Notes under the pieces: generated by a model
What the model saw: the letters and a program-made list of their open reading frames with translations, nothing else
What the model was told of the DNA's origin: nothing
Databases searched by the model: none
In this document: in pieces, positions 1-11,821 of the stretch
How the letters are laid out: every line of letters starts with the position of its first letter
How positions within the stretch are numbered: position 1 is the first letter of the stretch
Assembly (NCBI GenBank): GCA_001414345.1
Contig: LLCB01000227.1
Coordinates: 34,350-98,349, forward strand
Length of the DNA: 64,000 nucleotides
Source: Hymenoscyphus infarciens
Taxonomy: Eukaryota; Ascomycota; Leotiomycetes; Helotiales; Helotiaceae
Direction of reading: 5' to 3'
Translations under genes and position numbers: made by a program

Positions 1-3000
1 TAATAGTTTTATATATATCTTATAATATTAGCTTTTATATTTTACTAAATATATCTTAAACATAGAATCTAATAGGTCTTATCCCTCTCTAAATAAGCTA
101 AAAGTATCTAATTATAAGCTTTATAAATTAGGTTTATTCTTAACATATTTATATCTAGTACTATTAAGTAGTTTTAGTAAAGTAAAAGGCTTTCCTTTAA
201 AGTATATAAGGAATTAGTATTAGTTTTAGCTTATACTTATATAGCTTAAAGTATTATAGTATTCTTATTTACTTAGTAGATTTATTTTAAAAGTATAAAT
301 AATTCTTAGAAGTAGTTATTATTAACTAAAGCTAGTATAATTAAGCTTATTTTAACTCTTAGGTCTTTAAGTACTTCTATATTAACTTATTCCTTTGTTA
401 GAAGTATATAAGTCTAGTACTACTCTTTAAGTTCCTTTTATAAGTATATCTTATTTACTTTATAAGTTAAAGTATCTATCTTACTATTCTTATATCTTAA
501 ATAGAATATAATAATAAAATAGTACTTAGCTAAGGCTTTAGCCTACCTTACTTAATAAGTAGTAAGTTACTTAGTAGTTATAAAGTACTTAAGCGCCTTA
601 TAATTAGTATAAATATAGATTTTTAAATAAGTACTTTATAGTTCTAGTCTCTATTCTATAAGTAAATATATAATAGTAAGTAGCTCTTTATTATATATTT
701 CATAGTTATACTTAGTTAAAGATATAGTCTTACTAAAGTAGGCTATAAGGTACTATTCTCTATTAGCTTATTATTATTATAATACTCTAGTAATAATTCT
801 ATTTAAAGCGTCTATCTTAATTATAATAGAGAGATTAAGAGAGTAGTAGTAGAGGATTAGTATAAAGGTAAGTACTACTTTTAAGTCTTCAAACGCTTCC
901 TAGTACTTCTTATTAAAATTAAAAAGTACGTTATTCTATATTAAGTATATTAAAAGCTTTATAATTATACTATAGTTCTAGATAAACCTTTAGTAGAAGT
1001 TATAGAAACTAAGAAAGCTCTAAACACCTTTTACTATCTTTAGAGCTTACTATTTCTATACTACTAAGACCTTTTTAAGGTCTACTTTAATACTATTAGT
1101 ACTAATAATAAACCTAAGGTATTTTGTCTTCTTAACGTTAAACTTATACTTCTTAATATTAACTTATAACCTAGTATTCTTAAAACGTTAAAAGACTTTT
1201 TATATATACTCTTTATATTTAAAAACGTTTAATAAGTAGATAAGGATATTATCTAAGTAAATAGAGTAGAAGTTGTCTAAATAGTTAAATAGAACGTTAT
1301 TTATATAGTACTAGTAAGTAGATAGGCTATTTATTAAACTAAATAGTAGGACCTTATACTTATATATTCTATAGTAGATATAAAAATTAGTTAATTCCTT
1401 AGTATTTAGATCTATTTATATATAATAGAAGGCTTACTAGATATCTAACTTAGTAAAAATATAAGCTTAACTAATACATATAAGTATTTTATTAATTAGA
1501 AGTAATAGATAATAGTCTTTTTAAGTAAGATTATTAAGTTTTTAGAAGTTAATATAGAAACATAGCCTTCTATCTGCTTTCTTTATAAATAGAATAGAAG
1601 TAGTAAAAGAGGACTAGCTATATTTAATAAACCCTTTATAAAGATTCTCTAAAATATATTCCTTTATAGCTAATAACTCTTTTATAAACATCTTATATAA
1701 AGAGGAATATCTAAGAGTATTTAAACCTTTAAGATTAATCTTATAGTCGTAGTATTAGTAAGGTAGGAGAGTGTCTAAGACAGCCTTAGAAAATACCTCT
1801 TTAAAGTCCTAGTACTTATTAGGAAGAGTAATATTAAGAGCTATATCTAGTTCTTAATTAGCTATAATAGTATTAATTTTATATATACTTATAATAAACA
1901 TCTTACTATTCTCTTAAAGTAAGTAATAATATATTCCTATAGCTAAAATAGCTAAAATATTAATAATAGAGTCTAACTTCTTTAAAATAAAGGGTTTTTA
2001 ATAGTATACTAGAGTAAGTACCTTCTTTATAACGCTTTTAAGTTCTTTCTTTATAACCTAGTATTTTACTTATATTAAGGACTTATAGCCTCCTCTACTA
2101 TATATAGTTAGAGTATAACTAGCTAAGGTTATAGTATTAATTTTAAGGTAATCTATAGGCTCTAAAAGCCTTCTACCTTATTAGCGCTGTTTATCTATTT
2201 CTATAGCTTAGTTATAAGTATTAGCTTTATCTTAATAAGAGAGTATAGAGTCTTTTAGTTATATAGCGTCTTAAGAGAGAGAAGTTAGCTATTAAGTAGA
2301 GAAGTAAGGCTTAAGGTTATTAAGCTAGAGTAGTTTCTAATAAGTTATATTAATATTAATATAAAAGTACTTAAAGAACCTCTAGCTAAAGATAATATTA
2401 TATAAACCTAAGTCTAAAAGAATAAATAGTATATTAAAGAATTTATAGCTATCTAAGATATAATTTAAAAGGAGATAGTATATAGCTTTACCTTTAATTT
2501 CTCTATTATATCTATAAATCTTAATAGAAGTAGGAAGTCTTTTAGTCTTTAAACTATAGAACTTTATAAGGTTATAACTAAGTTATATATTTATAAAAGA
2601 AAAGGCATTTACTCTAAAATTACTAAGAGTAGTAGTTTATATACTAAATCTATTAATAGTTATTATACTAGGTAAAGTAAACGCTTTTCTACTAATTAAT
2701 AACTATAGATTAATTTTAGAGAGATTAATCTTATATTTACCTAAGGAGGAGTCTTCTTTTAAGCTTTTTTATTTCTTAACTTTAAACTAGTATCTTTTCT
2801 TTTAAGCTCTTTAAAATTAACTCTATATATCCTTAGCTTTAGATAATCTTTAATATAATAACTAAGCTTACTATAGTTAAAGCACTTATCTAATAGTTCT
2901 AGAGTTAAGTAGTTATTTATAGTAAGAGCGTTAGAGCGTCTAAGAGAGATAAAAGAGGCTATAAAGGAAGAAGAGCTAGTAAGTATAGAAGTAGGTATAT

Positions 3001-3969
3001 ATAGGTTTAGAGTAAGAGGAAAGTTCGTTACTTATACTCTTTAAGAAGTAAGATTTTAGAGGTTGTTATTAATACTACTTATAAGATTATAAAAGGAGTT
3101 TATATCTCTCTTAGCTTAGAACTTAGTAATAATAAGAGATTAATATAGTATAAGGGTTAACTTATTCTATAAGTCTTCTATCTAGTCTTATAAAAAAACT
3201 TTAGCTTTATCTATAAGTTATTAGAACTTAGTATAGAAGTTATAGAAAGTTTCTATCTTTAATATAATAAAGTCTTAGTATTAGATATAAGCTTCTTAGT
3301 ATAAGTAAGAGCTAATAGTAATATTTTAAAGATAAGTTAATATCTCTTTATAGCTATAGAACTAGTTAATAGTATTAAACTTATATCTTAGATAAATATA
3401 GTTTTAAGCTCTTCTAAAAGTATAATAGTAAATTAAATTTATTCTTACTTCCTTAGACTTAAAGTAGTTAATATTAATAGATAACTTCGCTATAATTTTA
3501 GTTTCCTAGGTTATATAAGTAAATTTGTCTTTTATAGTAAATTAGTAAAGATTAGCTATTCTACTTATCTTCTTAGATAATAGAACTATAGAAGAGGAAT
3601 AAGTTATATTAAGAGTTTATAGCTAAATAGGGATATATTAATAGGAAGTACTAGCTATATTTAAAGTATTTACTTTAAGTTTATAAACTTTACTTATTAA
3701 TAAGGTTATTACTTTAAGAATTTATTATAAAGTAGAGTTAGATAGAGGTGATTTAAAGATCTTATACTATAAGGAACTAGTAGTTACCTTAGTAGAAGAA
3801 GGTAGTAGTAGTATAGTAATAGCTAGTATATATGTTTTTTTAGGTCGAGTTCTTAAGCTAGATTAGAATATAATATTAATAGAAGAGAGAAGAGGGATTA
3901 GCTCTACTAACTCTAAAGTAGAGTAGAATAGTTCTTAGGTTAATAGGTTACTTTTAAAGGACTCGACAT
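1..3969 (-). pseudogene. Decayed Ty3/Gypsy retrotransposon gag-pol
   Basis: Reading the minus strand gives a recognisable but heavily mutated Gypsy polyprotein. A Gag start is plausible at 3,969 (begins MSSPLK). A CCHC zinc knuckle relic lies at about 2,838-2,890 and reads CFNYSKLSYYIKDY, in which the second and fourth zinc ligands are Tyr instead of Cys and His is Tyr. The reverse transcriptase core lies at about 1,150-1,400: a FSLIN stretch corresponds to the family's FGLTN motif, and IYLDNILIY (about 1,238-1,264) to the YLDD catalytic box with one Asp changed to Asn. The following connection region (KYLRFIISTNSIKVDLKKV, then SFLSFYNFY) matches the Gypsy post-RT segment at about 970-1,130. 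RNase H and integrase would lie toward position 1 and beyond the window. Many in-frame TAG/TAA stops make it non-functional. The mutations are of the RIP type (C to T and G to A). I could not define LTR ends. Confidence 0.85.
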
Positions 3970-6900
3970 AGCTAATAGAAGAATGCTAGACCTTACTACT
4001 TAACGTAAATAGGTTAAGCTTTATAAAGAAGGATAGTAAATTTAGTAGATTTAATATAAGTAAATATATATATTATTATTAGGATATTAGTAAAAGCCTT
4101 TCTAAGTAAAGAGGGAGAGTTTAGTTTTAGTATAATAGCTTTCTATAAATATATAAAGAGAGTACTTATAGAATAGTATCTAATATTAAGGAAAACTAAA
4201 CTAAAGAGAAAAGCGAAGAGTATAGATACTCTAGCTTTATTTATATATATTAAGTAAAGCCTCGAGCTAACCTAGTTACGTAAGTGACGTATATAACTAG
4301 GACTATTATAATAGTATTACTAAGCTTACTAGATTTAAGCTTTTTACTAGATCTTATTTTTAGTCTTATACTTTAGAATTAGGATATAAGAGAGCGCGGT
4401 TAATAGTTTTATAATTTAGCTCTAGCCTCGATTCAGCTCTAGCTCTATACTAAGAGCGCTAAGTCTTAGCTCTAACTCTATTCTAAAACTACCTATTTAT
4501 ATATACTCTCTTTTATATCTAATCTATTAAAATAATACTACTCTACTATATACTAATCTATATATATCTAAAGAGCGAGTAATTATATATCTAATATACT
4601 TAAAATCATCTAAATTAGACTCTTTTTAGTAGCGTTATTATGATCTAAAATAATACGTATAAATATAATCTATAGGAAGCTACTTATATACTCTAACTAC
4701 TAATATCTCTAGGTTAGTAATAGCTCTCTTTTAATACTACTCTTCTAAAAGAGCTTTAAATTAAAAGCTAAATACATATATTAATTATTTAAGCTTTAAG
4801 AAGTATTTTAATAAAAAAAGTATAGTAAATAGATATATAGTAGTATTAAGTAATAAATTATTAAAAATTATAACTTTAGTAGACTTTTAGTAATACTAAA
4901 ACTAAGAATACTAGTATAATAAAAACACTTAAGTTATATATATAAAAGTGAATTAAAAGAGCTATAATTAATTAAATAGATTAATTAGATACTAATTAAT
5001 TTATCTACTAAGTATAAAGTAAAAAGGCCTTCTATGTTATACTTAACTTTTTAAGTGTTAATACCTCTTAGTTTAAGAGAGTCTCTTCTGCTTTACTAAA
5101 CCTACTATATCTAAAACATTTATTCTACTAAAACGCTGCCTTTTAAACTATTAACTAGTAGATTAGAAGCTCCTTTCTTATTAGTATAGGCTCTTATAGT
5201 ATTTTTACTATATAACGTATACGAAGTGCTCTTAGAGTAGATAGTTAATAGTCTACTTTTATAGAATACCTAGGTCTAAACTATTAACTAACCTACGTAG
5301 CCTCCTTAGCTATCTCTTTTATTTATATCTTAAAAGTGCTTTTATATATACTAAAAGTACTAAAAAAGAGCCTATTATACTTATTTTACTTTTAGAGCTT
5401 TAAAACTTATAATTAGATATACTTATATATAAGGCATAGATAAACTTAGTAAGAGCCTCTTAAATTAAGAGACTTATTAGAATTAGCTAGACTATACTTT
5501 TCTCGTTTTTCTTATAATATATTTATTACTTTCAAAGATTATCTCTTATTTTTAGAGGTATTTATATATAATTAATCTTCTTTTTCTTTTATTAGATTAC
5601 TATATATATCCTAGATATTTCTATAGTTATTCTACTTCTAATATCTCTATATAATCGGTTAATCCTTTATATATATATATATACTCTTATTCTTGAAGTA
5701 TATATATTTAGTTTTAAATTAAGGATTATTCTAAGCTAAACTTATAAATATCTCGTTCTTCTGCTAGCGAGCTAATTTAACGTTATTATATATACCTTTT
5801 ATACCTACTTTCTTTCTATTCTTATCTCTAAAGCGCTACTAAAAGAGCTCTTAATCTCTTTTATATATATAATCTTAGGTAAAGAAACAAAGCTATTAAT
5901 ATATTAGTAATTACTTCTTAATTTAAGAAGCTTTACTTATACTATACTAGCTTATCTTATAATACTATGAGATTACTATCTCCTTTTATACTATATTAAG
6001 CACGCTCTTCTAGTACTTTAAAAGAAGAGATATACCTCTTATCTTAATCGAAGTACTTTTATACTTCTAATTTTAAAAGATATACTTAATATTCTTATAC
6101 TTTATAGCTATATCTACTTTTACTTTATTAATAGTAATACTTATAAGGCTGAGCTTAGAGATATCTACTATTATCTCTCTCTTTCTCTTTCTCTTTACTC
6201 TTTAAATTTTAGAGGCTTTTAGCTAGGCCTCGAACGTTAGCTAGGAAATTAGTATACTAGGAGTATTAATCCTAGCCTTATACTTAGCTCTTTTTAAAAC
6301 TAAAAGCTTTGAATTCTTTGAATTAGAGCTTACTTAAAAGAGATAATTATAAGTACTTTAGTATTTATACTTATAAAGGTAGTAGTAGTATATATAGTAT
6401 TCGCTAGACGCTCTAGTACTAGAAGAGGCTTGCTTTAAAAGAGAGGTATAAAAGTAGAGGTAGAGGTAAAGAAGAAGGTTAGCTACTACTTATTTCTTAT
6501 ATTCTTATAAAGAAAGGTCTTTCTTCTACCTTTTAAGAGTAAATTTAGTAGGTGTTTTAAAATCTCGCTTAGTAAATCGTCTAATAGCTTTAAAGAGTAT
6601 AAATTGCTTATAAGGGTAATAATTATTAAGATCTAGATTAGTTTAAGCTAAATATATAGTATTAAGTAAATTAGAGGACTTGAGGATAAGAGACGAGTAT
6701 ATAAGCTCTTAAGCTAATTAAGTACTCTCTTTCTCCTTCTTTACTCTAGGCTTTTTTAGAGGTATATTAAGAGAGGATAAAAGTATATAAAGAAGTAAAA
6801 GATAAATAAATAAAGTAAGAAAGTAAAGATATAGATTTAAGTATAATTGTCTAGATTAGTCTTCTAAGCTTCTAAATTTAAGAGGCTTTAGTATATAAGA

Positions 6901-7061
6901 AGGCTAGTATACGAGATATTAGTATACTATAATATTAATCACTTTCTTTTTAAGCTCTTACTTTAAGAAGGAATTTAATAAATTTAAAGAGTATTTCTTT
7001 AACTCTCTATTTTTAATTATCTGCTTAATTAATTATTCTTTTAATTAATTATTCTCTCTTG
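3970..7061. other. AT-rich RIP-mutated repeat DNA, no gene recognised
   Basis: The stretch has the composition of RIP-mutated transposon DNA and no open reading frame. Its first few hundred bases should contain the leader and LTR of the Gypsy relic to the left, but no boundary is clear. An imperfect palindrome containing TGACGT sits near 4,270-4,305. A palindromic hairpin of the type also seen at 12.5-13.1 kb occurs near 5,453-5,475, and half-copies lie near 6,205 and 6,867. The segment from about 5,400 probably belongs to the same older element that continues to the right of the nested retrotransposon. Confidence 0.6.
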
Positions 7062-7160
7062 AATTATCCTCTCTTAATTATTCTCTTTTAATTATCCTCT
7101 CTTAATTATCTTCTCTTGATTATTCTCTCTTGATTATTCTCTTTTAATTATCCTCTTCTT
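7062..7160. repeat. 14-bp minisatellite, about 7 copies
   Basis: Seven consecutive units of the form AATTATCCTCTCTT, with variants carrying TTCTC or GATT, follow each other with a period of 14 bp. Looser related units precede them from about 7,015. The period is not a multiple of three, so this was probably non-coding. Confidence 0.75.
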
Positions 7161-7169
7161 AATTTATTT

Positions 7170-7883
7170 AAATTATAGATTATATTAAGAGTTAAGAGCT
7201 AGTTTAAAAGCTTAGAGAGAAGTTCTTAAATATTATAGATATTAATAAGGATATACTTAAAGTAAGAGATACTCTTAATAGAGTAAGTAACGCTTTTTCT
7301 AGAGATATTACGCTTAAGGCTAAGAAGGAATTTAATCTTAAACTTAAGCGTTTATAGAAGAATATTAAAGATCTTTTAAAAGCTGCTCTTACTACTAGTA
7401 CTTAAAGATAGTATATAAGCTTTTAGAAAAGCTTTCTCTTCTATATTAATTTAATAGGTAAAGTTTAAGTACTTAAACGTTTTACTAAGTATATACTTAA
7501 CTTTGTAATCTCTTAGATTACTAAGTATTATAAAAGGAAGGATAGAGTTAAGAGAGATTTATACTTAAAGGCTTAAAAGATAAGAGTAGCTGCTTTTTAA
7601 AGGTTCTATTAATAGTATAATCAAGAGACCTAGGAGTAGTAGAAGATAATATAAGGCCTATTTAATAGTAATTCTTTAATATTAAAGAATATAAGTATAT
7701 ATATAACCTTCTTACTTAAGAAAAAGGTATATCTAATCTTCTTTTATTACTCTTTAAAAGTAAGAGACTAATTTACTTACTTTTAGATATAAGTAAAAGA
7801 GGTCTTAACGAGTATACGCTAGCTTACTAAGGATAAATTAAAGCTTCTTTATAATATAAATAGCTTTTAGGATTTAAAAGACT
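7170..7883 (+). pseudogene. Possible coding relic of an older element, split by the nested LTR retrotransposon
   Basis: One plus-strand frame gives a charged, helix-like stretch with few stops (for example LREKFLNIIDINKDILKVRD and NLKLKRL near 7,220-7,360) followed by a segment whose TAG codons could be former Trp or Gln codons. When the LTR element at 7,889-10,818 and one TTAAT copy are removed, the frame continues without a shift into about 10,824-10,890 (NSN, then SSIKEKSR). I do not recognise the protein. In RIP-mutated DNA almost all stops are TAA/TAG, so apparent openness is weak evidence. The better argument is the Lys/Glu/Arg-rich composition, which differs from the Tyr/Ile/Leu-rich noise of other frames. 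Confidence 0.3.
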
Positions 7884-7888
7884 TTAAT

Positions 7889-8199
7889 TGTAACGGCACG
7901 AAATACATACTACAGGAGAAGAGGTATATAGGAGTGCGTTCGAGACTGAATAACGTGAGTAGATACTAGGCTCTGATATAGAAGAAAAGGAAAAACTATC
8001 CCTCTCTACTCTAGGAGTAGGCTACTATATATAAGAGGTTCGGATAGTATAAAAAGGGTCTGAAACTGAACAACCTCGGCTAATATAAAAGCTTAAACCT
8101 ACGTAACCTTTCTAAAATAGACTATGTAAGATAATAACTGCTGAAACCCTATATGTGGCAGGTACTCCCAGCTATCTAGGATGACGGCATGCCGTTACA
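7889..8199 (-). repeat. 3' LTR of the nested retrotransposon
   Basis: This 311-bp repeat matches 10,506-10,818. It starts TGTAACGGCA and ends TGCCGTTACA. Where it differs from the other copy in a RIP-like way, this copy shows C-to-T changes on the plus strand. Confidence 0.92.
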
Positions 8200-8211
8200 T
8201 CCCCCTCCCTT
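8200..8211 (-). other. Polypurine tract
   Basis: The minus strand reads AAGGGAGGGGGA immediately before the left LTR. This is where plus-strand DNA synthesis of an LTR element is primed, and it fixes the orientation of the element. Confidence 0.85.
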
Positions 8212-8289
8212 AAAAAAGACTCGTCCTCGAGTCTGTCTCTCTTGTTGTTCAGGGTTGAATCGGGATGCTGTGGCATCATTGTCAAAGTC

Positions 8290-8980
8290 GAAGTATTTGT
8301 TGTAAGCGAGAAGGTCAGGGTCTGAATCGTAGCTGACTTGGTTCGAAGATTAATTATATTTTGTTGTAAGCGAGACGAGATGTCGATTTTAGGTCCGAAT
8401 CGTAACCGAACTAATTCGTAGATGTTTGTAAAAGAGACTTCGTTTTCAATCCTTCAATAACAAAAGCAAGCATTTTCGTTCGCTAAAAGAGTGTGGTCTG
8501 ATCTGTCTAGCAGGTCAGAAAAAGTTTAAAGTTTAAAAAAGTTTAAAAAGTTTAAAACCAGAGTTGAAGGCGAATTTAGAGTAGAGTCGGAAGTCGTTCG
8601 GTTGAGAAGCAGTGATAACTCAGTTAAGAGCTCACTTCAAGAGCGTACCGATTCACATCTGATTCAAAGAATTCAATGAAAAAAGGACTTCTGGCCCGGC
8701 CAGAAGTGAAAGAAAGTAAAGAATGTAAAGACTGTAAGACTCTGTACCAGAGTCGGTGGGGTTTCGGCTGGTCAAAGGAGTTTGTTGTCGAATGTTAAAA
8801 ACGCTGTCCGAAGTTCAGGACAACAAAAGGAGCAGTTTCGGTTGGTCAAATGCGAAGTTGTAGCCGAGTTGTCGAAGTTGAAATTGTTGTCTAAGATCGA
8901 GACAACAAAAGGAGTAGTTTCAGCTGGTCAAAAGAATTGATGCCGAAGGTTATCGTATTATTTCGGCTGGTTAAAGAGTT
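8290..8980. repeat. Short internal repeats in the non-coding part of the LTR element
   Basis: Four spaced copies of a 16-bp unit close to GTTTCGGCTGGTCAAA occur at about 8,761, 8,834, 8,917 and 8,960, two of them preceded by a GACAACAAAAGGAG block. Two copies of TTGTTGTAAGCGAGA with similar downstream sequence occur near 8,297 and 8,362, and a run of GTTTAAA units lies at 8,523-8,562. No coding function is apparent here; this part may fill the place of the lost pol region. Confidence 0.65.
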
Positions 8981-9029
8981 GTTACTGAAAGTTATCGTAT
9001 TACCTTGTTCTCTCCCTAAATCAAGGTAC

Positions 9030-10129
9030 TTAAGGACTTATTCATCTTCTAATTCCGATTCTACTTTAGAAGTAGTAGAAGATTCACTATTAGATCGTGG
9101 AGAGTTTAGAGCTAGATTAGATAAGGAGGAGGTATTTTGGACCGAAGTGCTAATATTACGTAACTTAGCGTTTCGGCGTGTCTCCTTATCTAAAACTAAA
9201 AGATTAGACGCTATCTTAACAAAGTTATAGTTCTATTATCTCTTTCTTAAAGCAGCTAAGTTTTAGAGCTGTGGTATAATCTTGTCCTACATTTAAAAGA
9301 ACTATTCCGATTCTAGTATGTCTCTAAGTATAGCTATACTTAAAAAGCGACTCTTGAAATCAGTAAAGGTTTCTCTAGCGTTATCTATCTACAAGGCTAC
9401 GAAAGCGTTCTAAGCGTCCTTTGTCTTGTAACCGGTTAAAAAGTAGGTATCTAAAAGGGCAACTATATCTTCTTAATCTTTAAAAGTAAGGTCTAACTCT
9501 AACTTATATCTAGGCTTTAGGTAGTTCCTAGCTAGTCTAGTTATCGTACCCTAAATAAGGGCTTTTCAGGTTAGAGGGGAGTTATAATAATCAGCATTTA
9601 CAGAGAGTCTATCGCGTACTAATATCTTCTATTATCGGTATATAGGTGAAATGCTGTTATCTAAAGGTTCAATCTTTTCAGTTATCTTACTTTTTCGTCG
9701 AGAGATATTCGAAGGGGCTTCAGTGCTGTATCGAGTAGGGGTGGAATGTTAGAAGGTATCAGGGGTAGCTACGTCCCTTTATTGAAAGGGGTATGAATTT
9801 AAGCTTAGAAGCAGAAGAGGGTCGGATTGAGGAGGGTTCGGAGGAGGGTTCAAAAGCGAAGCGAGATGTTGATTTTGAATTGTAAGTTCGCTTACTCTCC
9901 TTTCCAGCTCAGCTAGCCGATCCTTTGTTTCTTGATTCTCTGCTTCTAAAGCTTGTATAACCAACTGTATCTGGTCTGTATTTAAGAAGTCTTACTAGTC
10001 TCTTCGACTGTTATTATTGTTTCGTCGAGATCTTCTAGATCTTGGTGTGCGGATGCTATTCAGGCGGCTTTCGGAAAGGGGGGTGGCCCTGGAAGAGGGT
10101 TCAACGCTATTTGGCGGAACTGTTGACAT
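9030..10129 (-). pseudogene. Gag relic of the nested retrotransposon
   Basis: The minus strand opens with an ATG at 10,129 (MSTVPPNSVEPSSRATPLSE). A basic stretch rich in Arg and Asn follows, then a coiled-coil segment (about 9,779-9,964, ALEAENQETKDRLAELERRV) and a Pro/Ser-rich linker. Further on, RDRLSVNADYY and ARNYLKPRY resemble the capsid part of fungal Gypsy Gag proteins, as do TYFLTGYKTKDA and FTDFKSRFLSIA. Several TAG/TAA codons interrupt it, many where the family usually has Trp or Gln, as RIP would produce. The 3' end is uncertain and no zinc knuckle is visible. In an intact copy this would form the virus-like particle and could be mobilised by an autonomous relative. Confidence 0.75.
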
Positions 10130-10139
10130 AATGTCGAAT

Positions 10140-10152
10140 GGGGGGGGGGGGG
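10140..10152. repeat. Poly-G tract just upstream of the Gag start
   Basis: An uninterrupted run of 13 G on the plus strand (C on the element's coding strand) lies 11 bp before the Gag ATG. It is the only long G run in the window and may be unstable or hard to sequence. Confidence 0.9.
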
Positions 10153-10505
10153 TAAGAGCAGATTCGGAAGCCTTCGCGATGACTTTTTGGTGATAGTCGA
10201 CTTATTCACCGAACCTGTGTACAGCAGTCCCTGTACGGAGAGGGTTATTAGAAGCCTCTAGAGTACTTAGCGTATTCCTGCTTCCTTAACGTGTAAAACA
10301 TGCTTTTTACTAGCTATCTGAAACCGATACTAAACCCTGATATTACTGGCCGTCTAGGTAGTCTTCGATTACCCGGCTATTTGAGGATGTTATTGTCCTA
10401 GTCTGAATCTAGGCTGAGTCGTATTTGAAAATAAAAGGAGCGATAACAAGCTTAAAAGAGATATTATAAATGCTATTACTAGCGAAGTAGAGTTTTTCCT
10501 TTTTA

Positions 10506-10818
10506 TGTAATAGTACGAAATATATACTATAGGAGAAGAGGCATATAAGAGTACGTTTAAGACTAAATAACGTAAGTAGATACTAGGCTCTGATATAGAA
10601 GAAAAGGAAAAACTATCCCTCTCTCTACTCTAGGAGTAGGCTACTATATATAAGAGGTTTAGATAGTACAAAAAGGGTCTAAAACTAAATAACCTCGGCT
10701 AATATAAAAGCTCAAACCTACATAACCTTCCTAAAACAGACTATATAAGACAATAACTGTTGAAACCCCATATGTGGCAGGTACTCCCAGCTATCTAGGA
10801 TGACGGTATGCCGTCATA
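10506..10818 (-). repeat. 5' LTR of the nested retrotransposon
   Basis: This 313-bp copy begins TGTAATAGTA, the RIP-mutated form of TGTAACGGCA, and ends TGCCGTCATA. It carries many G-to-A and some C-to-T changes relative to the left LTR. The element would start transcription here, reading leftwards. Confidence 0.92.
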
Positions 10819-10823
10819 TTAAT

Positions 10824-11046
10824 AGTAATTAGAGTAGTATTAAAGAGAAGTCTCGGTAAGTAGAAGAGAGGCAACGCTATATAATATAAGTAGTATATCT
10901 TCTTGTCTTTTTATATCTACTTTATATTAATAAAGTACTTAATATTAAATAATATTATATTAAGTAGATAGGAGATAATAATAGTAGAGAGATTAGGCTC
11001 ACTTTAAGGTTTCGTAAAACATACTAGTTTAGTAGTAAGTATAATA

Positions 11047-11097
<51 letters not shown>

Positions 11098-11821
11098 GCT
11101 AATTTATTAAAAGAGGTCTAACCTTTCTACCTTTATTATAATAAAGAGAAGCCTTATATATACTCTATAAGGGCTCTTTTAAAGTAGATCTATTACTCTT
11201 AAATTACTAAGAGATATCTCTTTTAATACTATACTACTTATAATATCCTTATTAAGGAGAATAAGCTAATTATAAATATACTACGTATTCTCTCTCACTT
11301 TGAGAAGCTTTTTATTAATTACTTACTTTACTTAGGCCTAGGATACCTTTCTTAAAGCTTTTTATAGGAACCTTATTAAGATTAGAGAGATAGACTCTAG
11401 TACTTATAATATATATACCTTTTGCTAAGAAGGGGTAAGATATCTTATAAGTGTATTAGAGTAGAATATCTCTAAGATATATAACTAGAGTAGATAGTCT
11501 CTTAAGTTTAATAACCTAACGATTATATACTATTTACTAAGGTAGAACGATAATCTAGTAAACTTAAGAGAGGACTTTATAAAGCCTCTTAAATTATAAA
11601 TAAAGATATGTCTTATATATAGTAGAGTATATCTAAATTATAAGTAAAAGTACTAGTATATAGATAATTAAGATATATAAATATTTAAAAACTTAACTTG
11701 AAACTTGCTTATTTACTTCTGAGATTAAAAGGCTTTAATATACTTTATACTACTTATAAATAATAGAGAGTATTAATATTTATATATAATAAAGTAAATA
11801 AATAAGTTAATAAAGGTTCTA
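10824..11821. other. AT-rich RIP-mutated DNA, continuation of the older element
   Basis: The segment resumes the sequence interrupted at 7,888. It contains a CT microsatellite at 11,046-11,098 and degenerate hairpin halves near 11,581 and 11,714. No gene is recognisable. Confidence 0.6.
11046..11098. repeat. CT dinucleotide microsatellite
   Basis: About 53 bp of nearly uninterrupted CT repeats, broken by a few TTT or TAT interruptions, lie within AT-rich DNA. Confidence 0.9.

Larger units (their letters stand above)
7889..10818 (-). mobile_element. Complete non-autonomous Gypsy-type LTR retrotransposon (gag-only), nested insertion
   Basis: Two direct repeats of 311 and 313 bp bound the element. 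The left LTR begins TGTAACGGCA and ends TGCCGTTACA, a perfect 10-bp terminal inverted repeat. The five bases outside each end are identical (TTAAT at 7,884-7,888 and 10,819-10,823), so the target-site duplication is intact. A polypurine tract abuts the left LTR on the minus strand, so the element reads right to left. The interior is only about 2.3 kb, with a Gag relic near the 5' LTR and no recognisable protease, reverse transcriptase or integrase. A short coding-like tail just before the polypurine tract (TRGRVFFKGGG) resembles the C-terminus found at the end of Gypsy polyproteins, which suggests that pol was deleted. No clear tRNA primer-binding site is visible next to the right LTR. The interior is much less RIP-mutated than the flanks, so the insertion is younger than its surroundings. 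Confidence 0.9.

Noticed and set aside
8937..9230. 97-codon plus-strand frame inside the LTR element
   Set aside because: It is antisense to the Gag relic of an element whose orientation is fixed by the polypurine tract.
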